In this document: in pieces, positions 5,964 to 11,992 of the stretch
How positions within the stretch are numbered: the first letter of the stretch is position 1
How the letters are laid out: every line of letters starts with the position of its first letter
NCBI GenBank assembly: GCA_002391675.1
Contig: DGFM01000004.1
Coordinates: 1,175 to 13,166 of the forward strand
Length of the DNA: 11,992 bases
Source of the DNA: Cloacimonetes bacterium UBA3900
Lineage (GTDB): Bacteria; Cloacimonadota; Cloacimonadia; Cloacimonadales; Cloacimonadaceae
Direction of reading: 5' to 3'
Notes under the pieces: model-generated
Databases searched by the model: none
What the model saw: only the letters and a program-made list of their open reading frames with translations
What the model was told of the DNA's origin: nothing
Position numbers and translations under genes: made by a program

Positions 5964-7355
5964 TTATAGGTTTGCGGTAAGTTGCAGGTATCTATTCACC
6001 AAATCCATGCGGTTGTGTTTGGGATACAGGTCTTTGATGAGCTGGAAGACGTCACGCGCCTGCAGCTTCATATCCATGTTGTAATAGGTCATTCCCAGCT
6101 TGAGGTAGGCGTCCCTGGCCTTGGGGTGCTCGGGGAACCTGTCTATCACTTCCTGGAAGATGTCCGCCGCAGTGGTCCATTTCTTGCCGGCATAGTAGTT
6201 TTCGGCCAGCCAGTAATAGGCGTTGGGAGTGAGCTCTTCATCCGGATAGATGCTGATGAATTCTTCAAACATGAGGATTGATTCTTCGTGCTTGAATCTG
6301 CTGTAGGCCTTGAGGGCAGCGTCGTATTTGGCCTTGATTTCGGCCAGACGGGCCTTCTCTTTCTTGGCACGTTCCACACTGATCACGGCCTCCAGGTCTG
6401 AGCTGATCTCGCCCACGTTGTTGCTCACGCTTTCCACCTTCTTCCTGAGTGTGGCGACGTCGCTCTTGATGTCTCCAATGGAGGAAAGCTGCTCTTCACG
6501 CAGGGTGCCCACTTCCTGGCTCAGCTGATCCACATCAGCCCGGATTTCCTGCAGGTCTTCATCCACGGCGGCAGTCCTGTGGCCCATGCTTCCCCTCAGC
6601 TCGCCTTCCACGGTGGAAATGCGGTTGAGGATGTCGTCCATCATCTGCACTCTCTTGCCGGATTCTTCACCAAGGCGCTGCTCCATCTCTTCGCTGGCAA
6701 CCATGCCGGATGCGGCAAATTCGGAATACAGGTCTACCACGATCTCGCGCAGGTCGTCCAGGTCTGCCTTGAGGGCGTTGAGCCCGTGCTCGCCTTCCAG
6801 GAGCGCAAACTCCGAGCCTGCTGCAGCGGATTCCTGCTTGATCTGGGCGATGTTGTCGGTAATGGCATCCAGGATGAAGTCTGCATCGGCTTCAATCTGC
6901 CTGAGCTCTTCTCTGAGGTCTGCAATCTGCAGGTCTATGAGCTCGGTCAGGTTTTGCTCTGCCTGTTCACGCAGCCTGGCTATTTCCACCGCCTGGTCTG
7001 CCTGTCTTTGGCTTGCTAAGTTTTGATCGTTGATCACATCTGCCACGCGGTCTACCAAAGTGGCAACCTGGTCTTGCAAAAAGGCCAGGTCTTCTGCGCC
7101 GGATTCCAGCTCATACTGCATGGGCTCGATAGCCAGAATCAGCTGCTCATGCTCGTCAAAGCCCAACATCAGCTCATCCAGCCTTTCCTTGATCTGGAGG
7201 TATTCCTTGCGGAGCATCTCCAGCTCTGTCTCTTGCTTGCCTTGTCTGGCGTGCAGGGCTTGCGTCTTCTTTTGCTCGGCGCGCATGGCTCTGTTGCTCA
7301 CGCAGCCGCCCAGCACCAAAGCTGCAACAGCCAAAAGGATAATGATTCTTTTCAT
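5964..7355 (-). CDS. CpoB/YbgF-like lipoprotein with long coiled coil and C-terminal TPRs
   Basis: A 463-residue predicted lipoprotein. The signal peptide ends in L-G-G-C with C18 acylated. Residues about 20-345 are nearly all charged heptad-type helix (many E/D/K/R/Q with regular L/I/V), a very long coiled coil, perhaps broken near 178-190 and 215-220. Residues about 343-446 are three TPR repeats in the YbgF/CpoB style: YSRFKHEESILMFEEF, YYWLAENYYAGKKWTTAADI and LKLGMTYYNMDMKLQARDVF. CpoB of E. coli coordinates peptidoglycan synthesis with Tol-Pal but is about 263 residues, with a much shorter coiled coil and no lipid anchor, so this is a homologue by C-terminal domain, not a proven orthologue. 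The ATG at 7355 has AGGA eight nt upstream. Neither tolA, tolB nor pal is in the window. It is coupled to the unknown gene downstream. Confidence 0.8.
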   Translation of the reverse strand: MKRIIILLAVAALVLGGCVSNRAMRAEQKKTQALHARQGKQETELEMLRKEYLQIKERLDELMLGFDEHEQLILAIEPMQYELESGAEDLAFLQDQVATLVDRVADVINDQNLASQRQADQAVEIARLREQAEQNLTELIDLQIADLREELRQIEADADFILDAITDNIAQIKQESAAAGSEFALLEGEHGLNALKADLDDLREIVVDLYSEFAASGMVASEEMEQRLGEESGKRVQMMDDILNRISTVEGELRGSMGHRTAAVDEDLQEIRADVDQLSQEVGTLREEQLSSIGDIKSDVATLRKKVESVSNNVGEISSDLEAVISVERAKKEKARLAEIKAKYDAALKAYSRFKHEESILMFEEFISIYPDEELTPNAYYWLAENYYAGKKWTTAADIFQEVIDRFPEHPKARDAYLKLGMTYYNMDMKLQARDVFQLIKDLYPKHNRMDLVNRYLQLTANL

Positions 7356-7371
7356 TATGGTGTCCTCATTA

Positions 7372-8799
7372 CTATACGCTTAAGTTGTTTACCAAAAAGG
7401 CCTTGTAGCCTCTGAAGGTGTTGTAAAGGTCAGCCTTGGAGCACAATTCGTAGAGCGAATGCATGCCCATCAAGCCAACGCCACAATCTATCACCTCTGC
7501 ACCTTGATTGGCCAGAATGTAGGCGATGGTGCCACCGCCACCCTCATCCACCTTGCCCAGCTCGCCCATCTGCCAGTAAACACCGGCTTGGTTGAAGATG
7601 CGGATCACCTTTGCCACAAACTCGGCATTGGCGTCGTTGCAGCCGGATTTGCCGCCGCTTCCGGTGAACTTGGAAAGAGCGATGCCATGGTTGAACATCA
7701 CAGCATTCTGGAGCTCATGAACGCCGGGATAGTTGGGGTTGACCGCCGCTGAGACGTCAGCCGACAGGACCATGGAGTTCATGATGGTGCGTCTGAGGTT
7801 GCTGGAACTGTCACTTTCGCCCTTATGCCTGAGCAGGGAGGCGATAAAGTCTTGTAAAAACACTGATTGGGCACCTGTGTTGCCCTGGCTGCCCACTTCT
7901 TCCTTGTCTGAGAAATAGACGACCATGGTGCGCTTGGGCTTGGCTTTGAGGTTGTCCAAAAGGGCAGTTAAAGCGGTGTAGGCACAGATTCTGTCATCCT
8001 GTCCATAACCCAGCACCATGCTGCCATCAAAGCCTGCGTCACGAGCCTTGCCTGCGGGAACCAGCTCCAGCTCAGCGGAGAGGAAGTCGTTCTCATCTAT
8101 GCCGTAACGCTCGTTCAAGAGCTTCACGCAGTAGAGTTTGAGGCCTTGTTTCTCATCCTTGTCAAGGTCGTGCATGCCACCGAAGATCACGTTGAGTTTG
8201 CTCGCATTGATGGCATCGCCCAGGTTTTTGCTATATTGCTCTTTACGTGCCAGGTGAGGCAGCAGGTCTGGGATGACAAACACCGGATCATCATCTTGCT
8301 CACCGATGCTGATATCCACGACTTCGCCATCGGCCTTGATCACCACGCCGTGCAGAGCCAGGGGAGTGGATACCCACTGGTATTTCTTGATGCCGCCATA
8401 GTAGTGAGTGCGGCCGCAGAGCATACCGCTGGGCCCGTCTTCATAGAGGGGGTTTTGCTTGAGGTCTATTCTTGGGGTATCTATATGAGCAGCAACGAGG
8501 TTGCATCCCTTGCTCAGGGGCTCGCTTCCCAAGATCGCCATGGCCATTGTCTTGCCACGGAAGATGGTATACACCTTATCTTTGGCAGTTTTGGCATCGA
8601 CGGTGGTAAACTTGTGCTTCTTGAGCACATCTTCTGTCCAGGCCACCGTTTCGCGGACAGTCTTGCATTCGTCCAAAAAGGTTTTAAACCCTTTTGCATA
8701 TTCGAAGGCCTTGTCGCGCTCTGCCTGAGGAGCTTCCTTGAAGAAGTTCTTCCTTTCGTAGAGCAGTTCGCTCATTTTAGGTTCCGTTTTCTTTGTCAT
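7372..8799 (-). CDS. M18-family zinc aminopeptidase
   Basis: Cytosolic dinuclear zinc aminopeptidase of family M18, which removes N-terminal residues (often Asp/Glu, in some bacteria other residues) from peptides. At 475 residues it has normal length. The metal site is visible in order: AHIDTPR (104-110, H105, with D107 beside it), GYGQDDR (264-270, bridging D268), DKEEVGSQG (298-306, catalytic and ligand Glu 300/301), SADVSAA (346-352, ligand D348) and MGMHSLYE (444-451, ligand H447). The ATG at 8799 follows GGAGA at good spacing; a second ATG eight codons later is less well placed. It sits 27 nt after greA and 16 nt before the CpoB-like gene. Substrate choice cannot be read from the sequence. 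It probably supports growth on peptides together with the carboxypeptidase encoded on the other strand. Confidence 0.93.
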   Translation of the reverse strand: MTKKTEPKMSELLYERKNFFKEAPQAERDKAFEYAKGFKTFLDECKTVRETVAWTEDVLKKHKFTTVDAKTAKDKVYTIFRGKTMAMAILGSEPLSKGCNLVAAHIDTPRIDLKQNPLYEDGPSGMLCGRTHYYGGIKKYQWVSTPLALHGVVIKADGEVVDISIGEQDDDPVFVIPDLLPHLARKEQYSKNLGDAINASKLNVIFGGMHDLDKDEKQGLKLYCVKLLNERYGIDENDFLSAELELVPAGKARDAGFDGSMVLGYGQDDRICAYTALTALLDNLKAKPKRTMVVYFSDKEEVGSQGNTGAQSVFLQDFIASLLRHKGESDSSSNLRRTIMNSMVLSADVSAAVNPNYPGVHELQNAVMFNHGIALSKFTGSGGKSGCNDANAEFVAKVIRIFNQAGVYWQMGELGKVDEGGGGTIAYILANQGAEVIDCGVGLMGMHSLYELCSKADLYNTFRGYKAFLVNNLSV

Positions 8800-8826
8800 T
8801 TTGTCTCCGTTTATATCTTATTTTAT

Positions 8827-9306
8827 TTAAATAATCGTCAGCACCTTGAGGTGTCTGTCTCCCATAGGTGCTTTCACTACAGCTACTTGCTGGGCAGATT
8901 TACCCAGAAGAGCCTGTCCTATGGGCGACATGGCCGAAACAGCCTGAAAGTCCTCATCGGTCAGGAGGTTGACCTCATCCACTCCCACCACGCGGAAGGT
9001 TACCTTTTCGCCGGTATCCAGGTCTTCCGTTTCGCAAGTGCTGCCAAAGCGGACTTTATCCTTGGGGAAGTTGCTGGGGTCTATCACTTTAAGCCTGCTG
9101 GCACGACGCCTCAGGTAGTCTATTTCAGAGTCGATGGCTCTTTGTCTTTCGCGGGCTGCCTTGTATTCAGCATTCTCGGAAAGGTCTCCAAATTCTCGGG
9201 CTACGGCAACGGCTTGGATCACTTCCGGTCTCTCATTCATCAGCTGAGCGATCCGTTTCTGGATCAATTCCATACCGCTGGCGGTGATGTAGATGCTCAA
9301 ATCCAT
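8827..9306 (-). CDS. greA: Transcription elongation factor GreA
   Basis: RNA polymerase secondary-channel factor that triggers cleavage of backtracked RNA and restarts stalled complexes. The 159-residue length is standard. The N-terminal coiled-coil hairpin (about 10-72) bears the tip motif GDLSENAEYKAARERQ (40-55), with acidic residues D41 and E44 at the same positions as in E. coli GreA. The C-terminal FKBP-like domain ends with the conserved SPIGQALLGKS (127-137). The ATG at 9306 lies 5 nt after the stop of the HEAT-like gene; only a weak purine stretch within the end of that gene could serve as ribosome-binding site, so translation is probably coupled. The 27-nt gap to the aminopeptidase gene holds no terminator. 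Confidence 0.96.
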   Translation of the reverse strand: MDLSIYITASGMELIQKRIAQLMNERPEVIQAVAVAREFGDLSENAEYKAARERQRAIDSEIDYLRRRASRLKVIDPSNFPKDKVRFGSTCETEDLDTGEKVTFRVVGVDEVNLLTDEDFQAVSAMSPIGQALLGKSAQQVAVVKAPMGDRHLKVLTII

Positions 9307-9311
9307 TTGTG

Positions 9312-10136
9312 TTACTTACTTTTAGCTTTCTTTTTCTTCTTTTTTTGCAGCGTGCGCATGGCGGAAAGGCCTGCTTTCTTCACTCTCGCATTGCCGCTTT
9401 TGGTCCATATCTCTACAAATTCCTCGATTTCCGGCTCCCAATGTTGCAGGGTTCCGGTGAGGATTTCCACGATCTCGGGGTCGCGCTGATGCCCGAAGTC
9501 GCTCCACACCTTACTGTATGCCTCAGGATCAATCTTGCGGATAGCTTTGAAAAGTGCAATATGATTTGCCTGATCTTCGCCCAGAGGCCTGAGCCACAGG
9601 GCGGTGAAATGGTCTATAATTTCGGGGATGGCATCCGGCCTGCGCCTGATGAGTTTGATGATCAGGTTCACGCTGGCCTTGCGGATTTCGGGGTCTTCAT
9701 GTTCATTCCAGGTAAGCACTTGAGGCAGATATTTCGGAATGTCTTTTCTCATAACCGGCAGTACCACGCGCTCCAAAAGCGAGGACAGCTCGGTGGGATT
9801 GGCGTTATTCATGGCGTGTTCCAGCACTTCCAGATAGGTTTCGGGCTGTTTGCGGAAAAGCCTGCTGATGATCACGATGAAGGCGCTGCGGCCATATTCT
9901 CCCTTTTTATCCCAGAGATGCAGGTAAAAGGGGATATATTTAGCGTGTTTTCTACCCAATAGAGTGACAATTTTCCCACTCACAAAGTTGATCACTTCCG
10001 AAGGAATCTTGCCGCTCACGCGTTCGGGATAGGCGTTGAAGATGATGTCAAAGTCGTAGTCTTTATTTGGCAATTTGTTGGCGAGGTAGTCTTTAGTATC
10101 GTTGACCAACCGTTCTTTCCAGTCTATGGTGAGCAT
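9312..10136 (-). CDS. HEAT-like repeat protein of unknown function
   Basis: A 274-residue soluble, mainly helical protein with no signal peptide. From about residue 80 to 265 it shows repeated helical pairs of HEAT/ARM style, e.g. HEDPEIRKASVNLIIKLIRR (146-165), QRDPEIVEILTGTL (217-230) and SGNARVKKAGLSAM (247-260), each with D/N-x-x-[IV]-[RK]-like turns. The layout recalls the AlkD-type DNA-glycosylase fold or PBS/HEAT scaffolds, but I see no confident catalytic residue, so no enzymatic role is assigned. The C-terminus is a basic tail, KKKKKK-A-K-S-K, coded by an A-rich tract that includes a run of seven A (minus strand, 9340-9346). The ATG at 10136 has AAGGAAG just upstream. It is the first gene of the seven-gene minus-strand run, 5 nt before greA. 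Confidence 0.8.
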   Translation of the reverse strand: MLTIDWKERLVNDTKDYLANKLPNKDYDFDIIFNAYPERVSGKIPSEVINFVSGKIVTLLGRKHAKYIPFYLHLWDKKGEYGRSAFIVIISRLFRKQPETYLEVLEHAMNNANPTELSSLLERVVLPVMRKDIPKYLPQVLTWNEHEDPEIRKASVNLIIKLIRRRPDAIPEIIDHFTALWLRPLGEDQANHIALFKAIRKIDPEAYSKVWSDFGHQRDPEIVEILTGTLQHWEPEIEEFVEIWTKSGNARVKKAGLSAMRTLQKKKKKKAKSK

Positions 10137-10174
10137 GGTTCTTCCTTCCTTTATATATTATTCTTGAGAATGCC

Positions 10175-10202
10175 ATAACAGATGATAGCACAAAACTGTC
10201 AA
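10175..10202 (-). promoter_or_regulatory. Candidate promoter for the HEAT-like/greA/bamD/nadD run
   Basis: Read on the minus strand, TTGACA (10202-10197) is followed after 16 nt by TGTTAT (10180-10175, four of six matches to TATAAT). The predicted transcript would begin near 10168 and leave about 32 nt of leader before the ATG at 10136, including the AAGGAAG ribosome-binding site. Being the only good promoter-like match before a tightly packed seven-gene run makes it plausible; internal promoters cannot be excluded. Confidence 0.45.
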
Positions 10203-10322
10203 GAGAAAAGTGAAATCATTTTGGCTCAAATTACTCTCGGATTTTCCCGTCCATTCAGACGCCCGATTTATGCTTTTGGAACACATAAAAGGCTCGGGAG
10301 ATGAGCGATCTTCAATTTGCCC

Positions 10323-10350
10323 TTGACAAGATTGGCCTTTCCATGATTTT
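10323..10350 (+). promoter_or_regulatory. Candidate upstream nadC promoter (P1)
   Basis: A perfect TTGACA at 10323-10328 is followed at 16 nt by GATTTT (10345-10350), a poor -10 with three of six matches. If used, the transcript would start near 10357 and carry a leader of about 118 nt holding the short reading frame at 10378 and the hairpin at 10425-10455. Confidence 0.3.
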
Positions 10351-10377
10351 GATTCATTTAATGAGGAAATTAGATTT

Positions 10378-10485
10378 ATGTGCATGACAGACGAACTAAA
10401 CAGTAGCTATAAAAGCTTGGAGACTAAGGCATTTGCGTGTAGGGCGAGTGCCTTATTTTGTGCGAGGAATTTCTATGATTTATGA
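10378..10485 (+). CDS. Possible 35-codon leader peptide overlapping the nadC start
   Basis: An ATG at 10378, with GAGGA at 10363-10367 ten nt upstream, opens a 35-codon frame that stops at TGA 10483-10485, inside the first codons of nadC (11-nt overlap in another frame). The product has three Cys and no recognisable motif. It runs through both arms of the 10425-10455 hairpin, so a translating ribosome would melt that structure and arrive at the nadC ribosome-binding site. Such an arrangement would suit leader-controlled attenuation or coupling. It could equally be chance, and it would not be translated from its start if the P2 promoter is the one used. Confidence 0.22.
   Translation: MCMTDELNSSYKSLETKAFACRASALFCARNFYDL
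10384..10413 (+). promoter_or_regulatory. Candidate proximal nadC promoter (P2)
   Basis: ATGACA (10384-10389, five of six to TTGACA) and TATAAA (10408-10413, five of six to TATAAT) are separated by 18 nt. The start would be near 10420, placing the TAAGGCA/TGCCTTA inverted repeat at about +6 to +36, a usual place for a repressor site. It competes with P1 as the true nadC promoter. Confidence 0.4.
10425..10455 (+). promoter_or_regulatory. Hairpin/inverted repeat before nadC (attenuator or operator)
   Basis: TAAGGCA (10425-10431) and TGCCTTA (10449-10455) are perfect inverted arms. In RNA the stem continues inward through TTTGC (10432-10436) paired with GCGAG (10444-10448), giving 12 bp with two G-U pairs and a 7-nt loop at 10437-10443. 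The 3' arm runs straight into UUUU (10456-10459), as in an intrinsic terminator with a short U tract. The nadC ribosome-binding site starts nine nt after the stem. Either an attenuator/terminator in the leader RNA or a dimeric regulator site would fit. Confidence 0.5.
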
Positions 10486-11302
10486 CGAAATGCTAAGAAA
10501 AGCCCTGGCAGAAGATATTGGCCATGGAGACATCACCACGGATTCTCTGGATCTGGACGCCGTAAAAGCCACTGCCTTCATGGTGGCCAAAGCCGCCGGA
10601 GTGGTAGCCGGAGTGGAGGTAGCCATCCGCACCTTCAAGCTGGTGGACAAAGACCTCAAAATCACGCTCTACCGCAAGGATTCCGATACTGTGAAACCCG
10701 GCGACGAGATCATGAAGATAGACGGCCGCGCCAGCAGCATTCTCAAAGGTGAAAGGGTGGCGCTCAACTTCCTGCAGAGGCTCAGCGGCATTGCCACTTC
10801 CACCAAGACCATGGTGGATGCCATGGAGGGCACAAACACCAAGCTTTTGGACACGCGCAAGACCACCCCCGGCTTGCGTGCTCTGGAAAAGTATGCCGTG
10901 AGGATTGGCGGTGGGCACAACCATCGTTTTGGCCTCTTCGACATGGTCTTGCTCAAGGAAAACCACATCCGCGCCTGTGGAGGCATCACGGAAGCGGTCA
11001 GACGCGTAAAAGAGCGCAACACCTCCTACAAGATTGAGGTGGAAGTGACCAACCTGAGAGAACTTACCGAAGCAGTAAAAGCGGGAGCAGACCGCGTCAT
11101 GCTGGATAATATGACCCTCGCCAACATCCGAAAAGCCGTCAAACGCTATGCCGACCGGGTGGAACTGGAAGTTTCCGGCGGCGTCAACGATAAAAACATT
11201 CAAAAATATGCCCGCACAGGTGTGCATTACATCTCCAGCGGCGCTATCACACATTCATATAAATCATTGGATATCAGCCTATTATTTGAGGAGGAAGCTT
11301 GA
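10475..11302 (+). CDS. nadC: Nicotinate-nucleotide pyrophosphorylase (quinolinate phosphoribosyltransferase)
   Basis: Cytosolic enzyme that converts quinolinate and PRPP to nicotinate mononucleotide, CO2 and PPi in de novo NAD synthesis; NadD, also in this window, uses the product. The 275-residue protein shows all family blocks: EDIGHGDIT (13-21), ERVALNFLQRLSGIAT (93-108), DTRKTTPGLR (126-135), RIGGGHNHRFGLFD (143-156), LLKENHI (159-165), EVEV (188-191), LDN (210-212), SGG (234-236) and GAITHS (256-261). These supply the Arg/Lys/His residues that bind quinolinate and PRPP. The ATG at 10475 has GAGGA at 10464-10468; an in-frame TTG at 10433 lies in the hairpin and adds an unconserved extension, so it was not used. 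It heads a plus-strand unit, divergent from the HEAT-like run, and overlaps the next gene by 4 nt. The upstream hairpin suggests regulation. Confidence 0.97.
   Translation: MIYDEMLRKALAEDIGHGDITTDSLDLDAVKATAFMVAKAAGVVAGVEVAIRTFKLVDKDLKITLYRKDSDTVKPGDEIMKIDGRASSILKGERVALNFLQRLSGIATSTKTMVDAMEGTNTKLLDTRKTTPGLRALEKYAVRIGGGHNHRFGLFDMVLLKENHIRACGGITEAVRRVKERNTSYKIEVEVTNLRELTEAVKAGADRVMLDNMTLANIRKAVKRYADRVELEVSGGVNDKNIQKYARTGVHYISSGAITHSYKSLDISLLFEEEA
11288..11302 (+). promoter_or_regulatory. Strong ribosome-binding site and 4-nt stop/start overlap
   Basis: GAGGAGGA (11288-11295), inside the last nadC codons, is close to an ideal Shine-Dalgarno sequence and sits 3-4 nt before TTG at 11299. The stop TGA of nadC shares bases with this start (TTGA). 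It decides the start of the zinc-ribbon gene despite the rare initiation codon. Confidence 0.7.
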
Positions 11303-11992
11303 TTAAAGACCAACTAAAGACCCTTTCCGAAATGCAAGAATACGACGACAAGATAGGCCACTTCCGCGTCCAGCAGAAGGAACTGCCCAAACAGCTTGCC
11401 GAGATAATGGAATCCGTGGATGCAGCCACTTCAAACCTTTTGGCAGTGGAGAGCGAAAGAGCGGAACTCAATAAAGCCCAGCGTGCCATTGATGCCGACA
11501 TCCAGCAGGCCAACAGCCAGATCGAGAAGTACAACACCCAACTTTCTGAAATCAAAACAAATAAAGAATATAAAGCTCTCAACAGCGAGATCGCATACCT
11601 GAGCGAGAAGGTCTCGGAACTGGAAAGCCAGCAACTGGTGCTAATGGAGGAGGAGAGCGAGATCAAAGAGCGCATCCAGGCAGCCAAGGACAACCTGGCC
11701 AAAGCCGAAGAAGAAAAGCGCGGCCAGGAAGGCGACCTCAGAGCAAAGATAGACAAGCTGGATTCTCAGATCGAAGAAAACAGAGCCGCACGCAACAAAC
11801 TCGCCGTCACACTGCCCACAAACATCATCCGCCACTATGGCAACATGATCAAAAACAAGGGCAACCTGGCCGTATCCTTCACCAAAGACGGCTCTTGCGG
11901 TGCCTGTGGATTCGTGATCAGACCCCAGATTCGCATCGAACTGCAGCTCTTTTCCCGCATCATATATTGCGAAAATTGCGGCAGAATTATGA
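11299..11992 (+). CDS. CT398-like coiled-coil zinc-ribbon protein (3' truncated by window)
   Basis: The frame opens with TTG at 11299, overlapping the nadC stop (TTGA), behind a strong GAGGAGGA at 11288-11295; 231 residues are visible before the window ends, and probably only a few are missing. Residues about 5-168 form a long helical coiled-coil hairpin rich in Glu, Lys, Gln and Ala, including EIKTNKEYKALNSEI (84-98), a piece conserved in this family. A C4 zinc ribbon follows: C200-x-x-C203 (SCGACGFVIRPQ) and C224-x-x-C227 (YCENCGRI). This is the layout of the zf-RING_7/CT398 family, whose Chlamydia member CT398 was reported to bind sigma54 RNA polymerase; the role in most bacteria is unknown. 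Coupling to nadC implies co-expression, not a shared function. No signal peptide, so cytosolic. Confidence 0.87.
   Translation, partial: MIKDQLKTLSEMQEYDDKIGHFRVQQKELPKQLAEIMESVDAATSNLLAVESERAELNKAQRAIDADIQQANSQIEKYNTQLSEIKTNKEYKALNSEIAYLSEKVSELESQQLVLMEEESEIKERIQAAKDNLAKAEEEKRGQEGDLRAKIDKLDSQIEENRAARNKLAVTLPTNIIRHYGNMIKNKGNLAVSFTKDGSCGACGFVIRPQIRIELQLFSRIIYCENCGRIM

Larger units (their letters stand above)
10137..10474. other. Divergent control region between the HEAT-like/greA run and nadC
   Basis: This A/T-rich stretch separates two divergent transcription units and holds a TTGACA box for each strand (minus 10197-10202, plus 10323-10328), a second possible plus-strand promoter, and a 12-bp hairpin just before nadC. 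A 75-codon minus-strand frame (10158-10385) crosses it but has an implausible composition and would cover the minus promoter. I see no RNA gene. Confidence 0.6.

Noticed and set aside
8146..9489. 447-codon plus-strand open frame opposite the M18 aminopeptidase, greA and HEAT-like genes
   Set aside because: It lies antisense to three genes with clear family motifs, spans their boundaries, and its product (rich in Phe, His, Leu, with a long Phe run from the Lys tract) resembles no protein family. It is a shadow frame.
10158..10385. 75-codon minus-strand frame in the divergent control region
   Set aside because: Would cover the likely minus-strand promoter, has no good ribosome-binding site, and its product has no recognisable features.
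1..11992. Mobile element, CRISPR array, toxin-antitoxin or defence system
   Set aside because: No transposase, integrase, direct-repeat array, target-site duplication or known defence domain was seen; nearly all the sequence is explained by core genes on two strands.

Overview
The window looks like chromosomal DNA from a Gram-negative (diderm), probably anaerobic or fermentative bacterium. The case for an outer membrane rests on GmhA (LPS heptose synthesis), a BamD-type lipoprotein, a CpoB/YbgF-type lipoprotein and a secreted nuclease carrying a C-terminal sorting domain of the type IX secretion (T9SS) kind. That mix, with plain metabolic genes and several TTG start codons, fits Candidatus Cloacimonadota or another Fibrobacterota/Chlorobiota/Bacteroidota-related lineage. 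The assignment is inferred from protein features only; there is no rRNA here. I see no mobile element, CRISPR array, tRNA or phage gene, and the region reads as ordinary core genome with some poorly characterised envelope genes.

Layout. (1) 1-290: non-coding leader with short inverted repeats and a possible promoter. (2) 291-4031, plus strand: a tight four-gene run of adenosine deaminase, phosphoheptose isomerase, a T9SS-sorted endonuclease I and an M14 carboxypeptidase lipoprotein, with gaps of 2, 10 and 3 nt. (3) 4034-10136, minus strand: a seven-gene run read right to left, namely a HEAT-like repeat protein, greA, an M18 aminopeptidase, a coiled-coil/TPR CpoB-like lipoprotein, an unrecognised membrane-anchored protein, bamD and nadD. 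Gaps are 27 nt or less and the last two genes overlap. It ends only 2 nt from the stop codon of the plus-strand run. (4) 10137-10474: a divergent control region with a candidate promoter on each strand and a strong hairpin just upstream of nadC. (5) 10475-11992, plus strand: nadC followed, with a 4-nt stop/start overlap, by a CT398-like coiled-coil zinc-ribbon protein that runs off the window edge.

How the genes may work together. The first run could serve nutrient recovery: an exported DNase and a surface or periplasmic carboxypeptidase break down polymers, and adenosine deaminase starts purine nucleoside salvage. gmhA serves LPS core synthesis and may only share the transcript. The second run groups outer-membrane assembly (BamD, CpoB-like, and the unknown protein between them) with housekeeping functions. 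Two NAD-synthesis enzymes, NadC and the next step NadD, lie in the window but in separate transcription units. The least ordinary features are the hairpin and short overlapping reading frame before nadC, the unknown gene between cpoB-like and bamD, and the very long coiled coil of the CpoB-like lipoprotein. I did not find a clearly novel multi-gene system.
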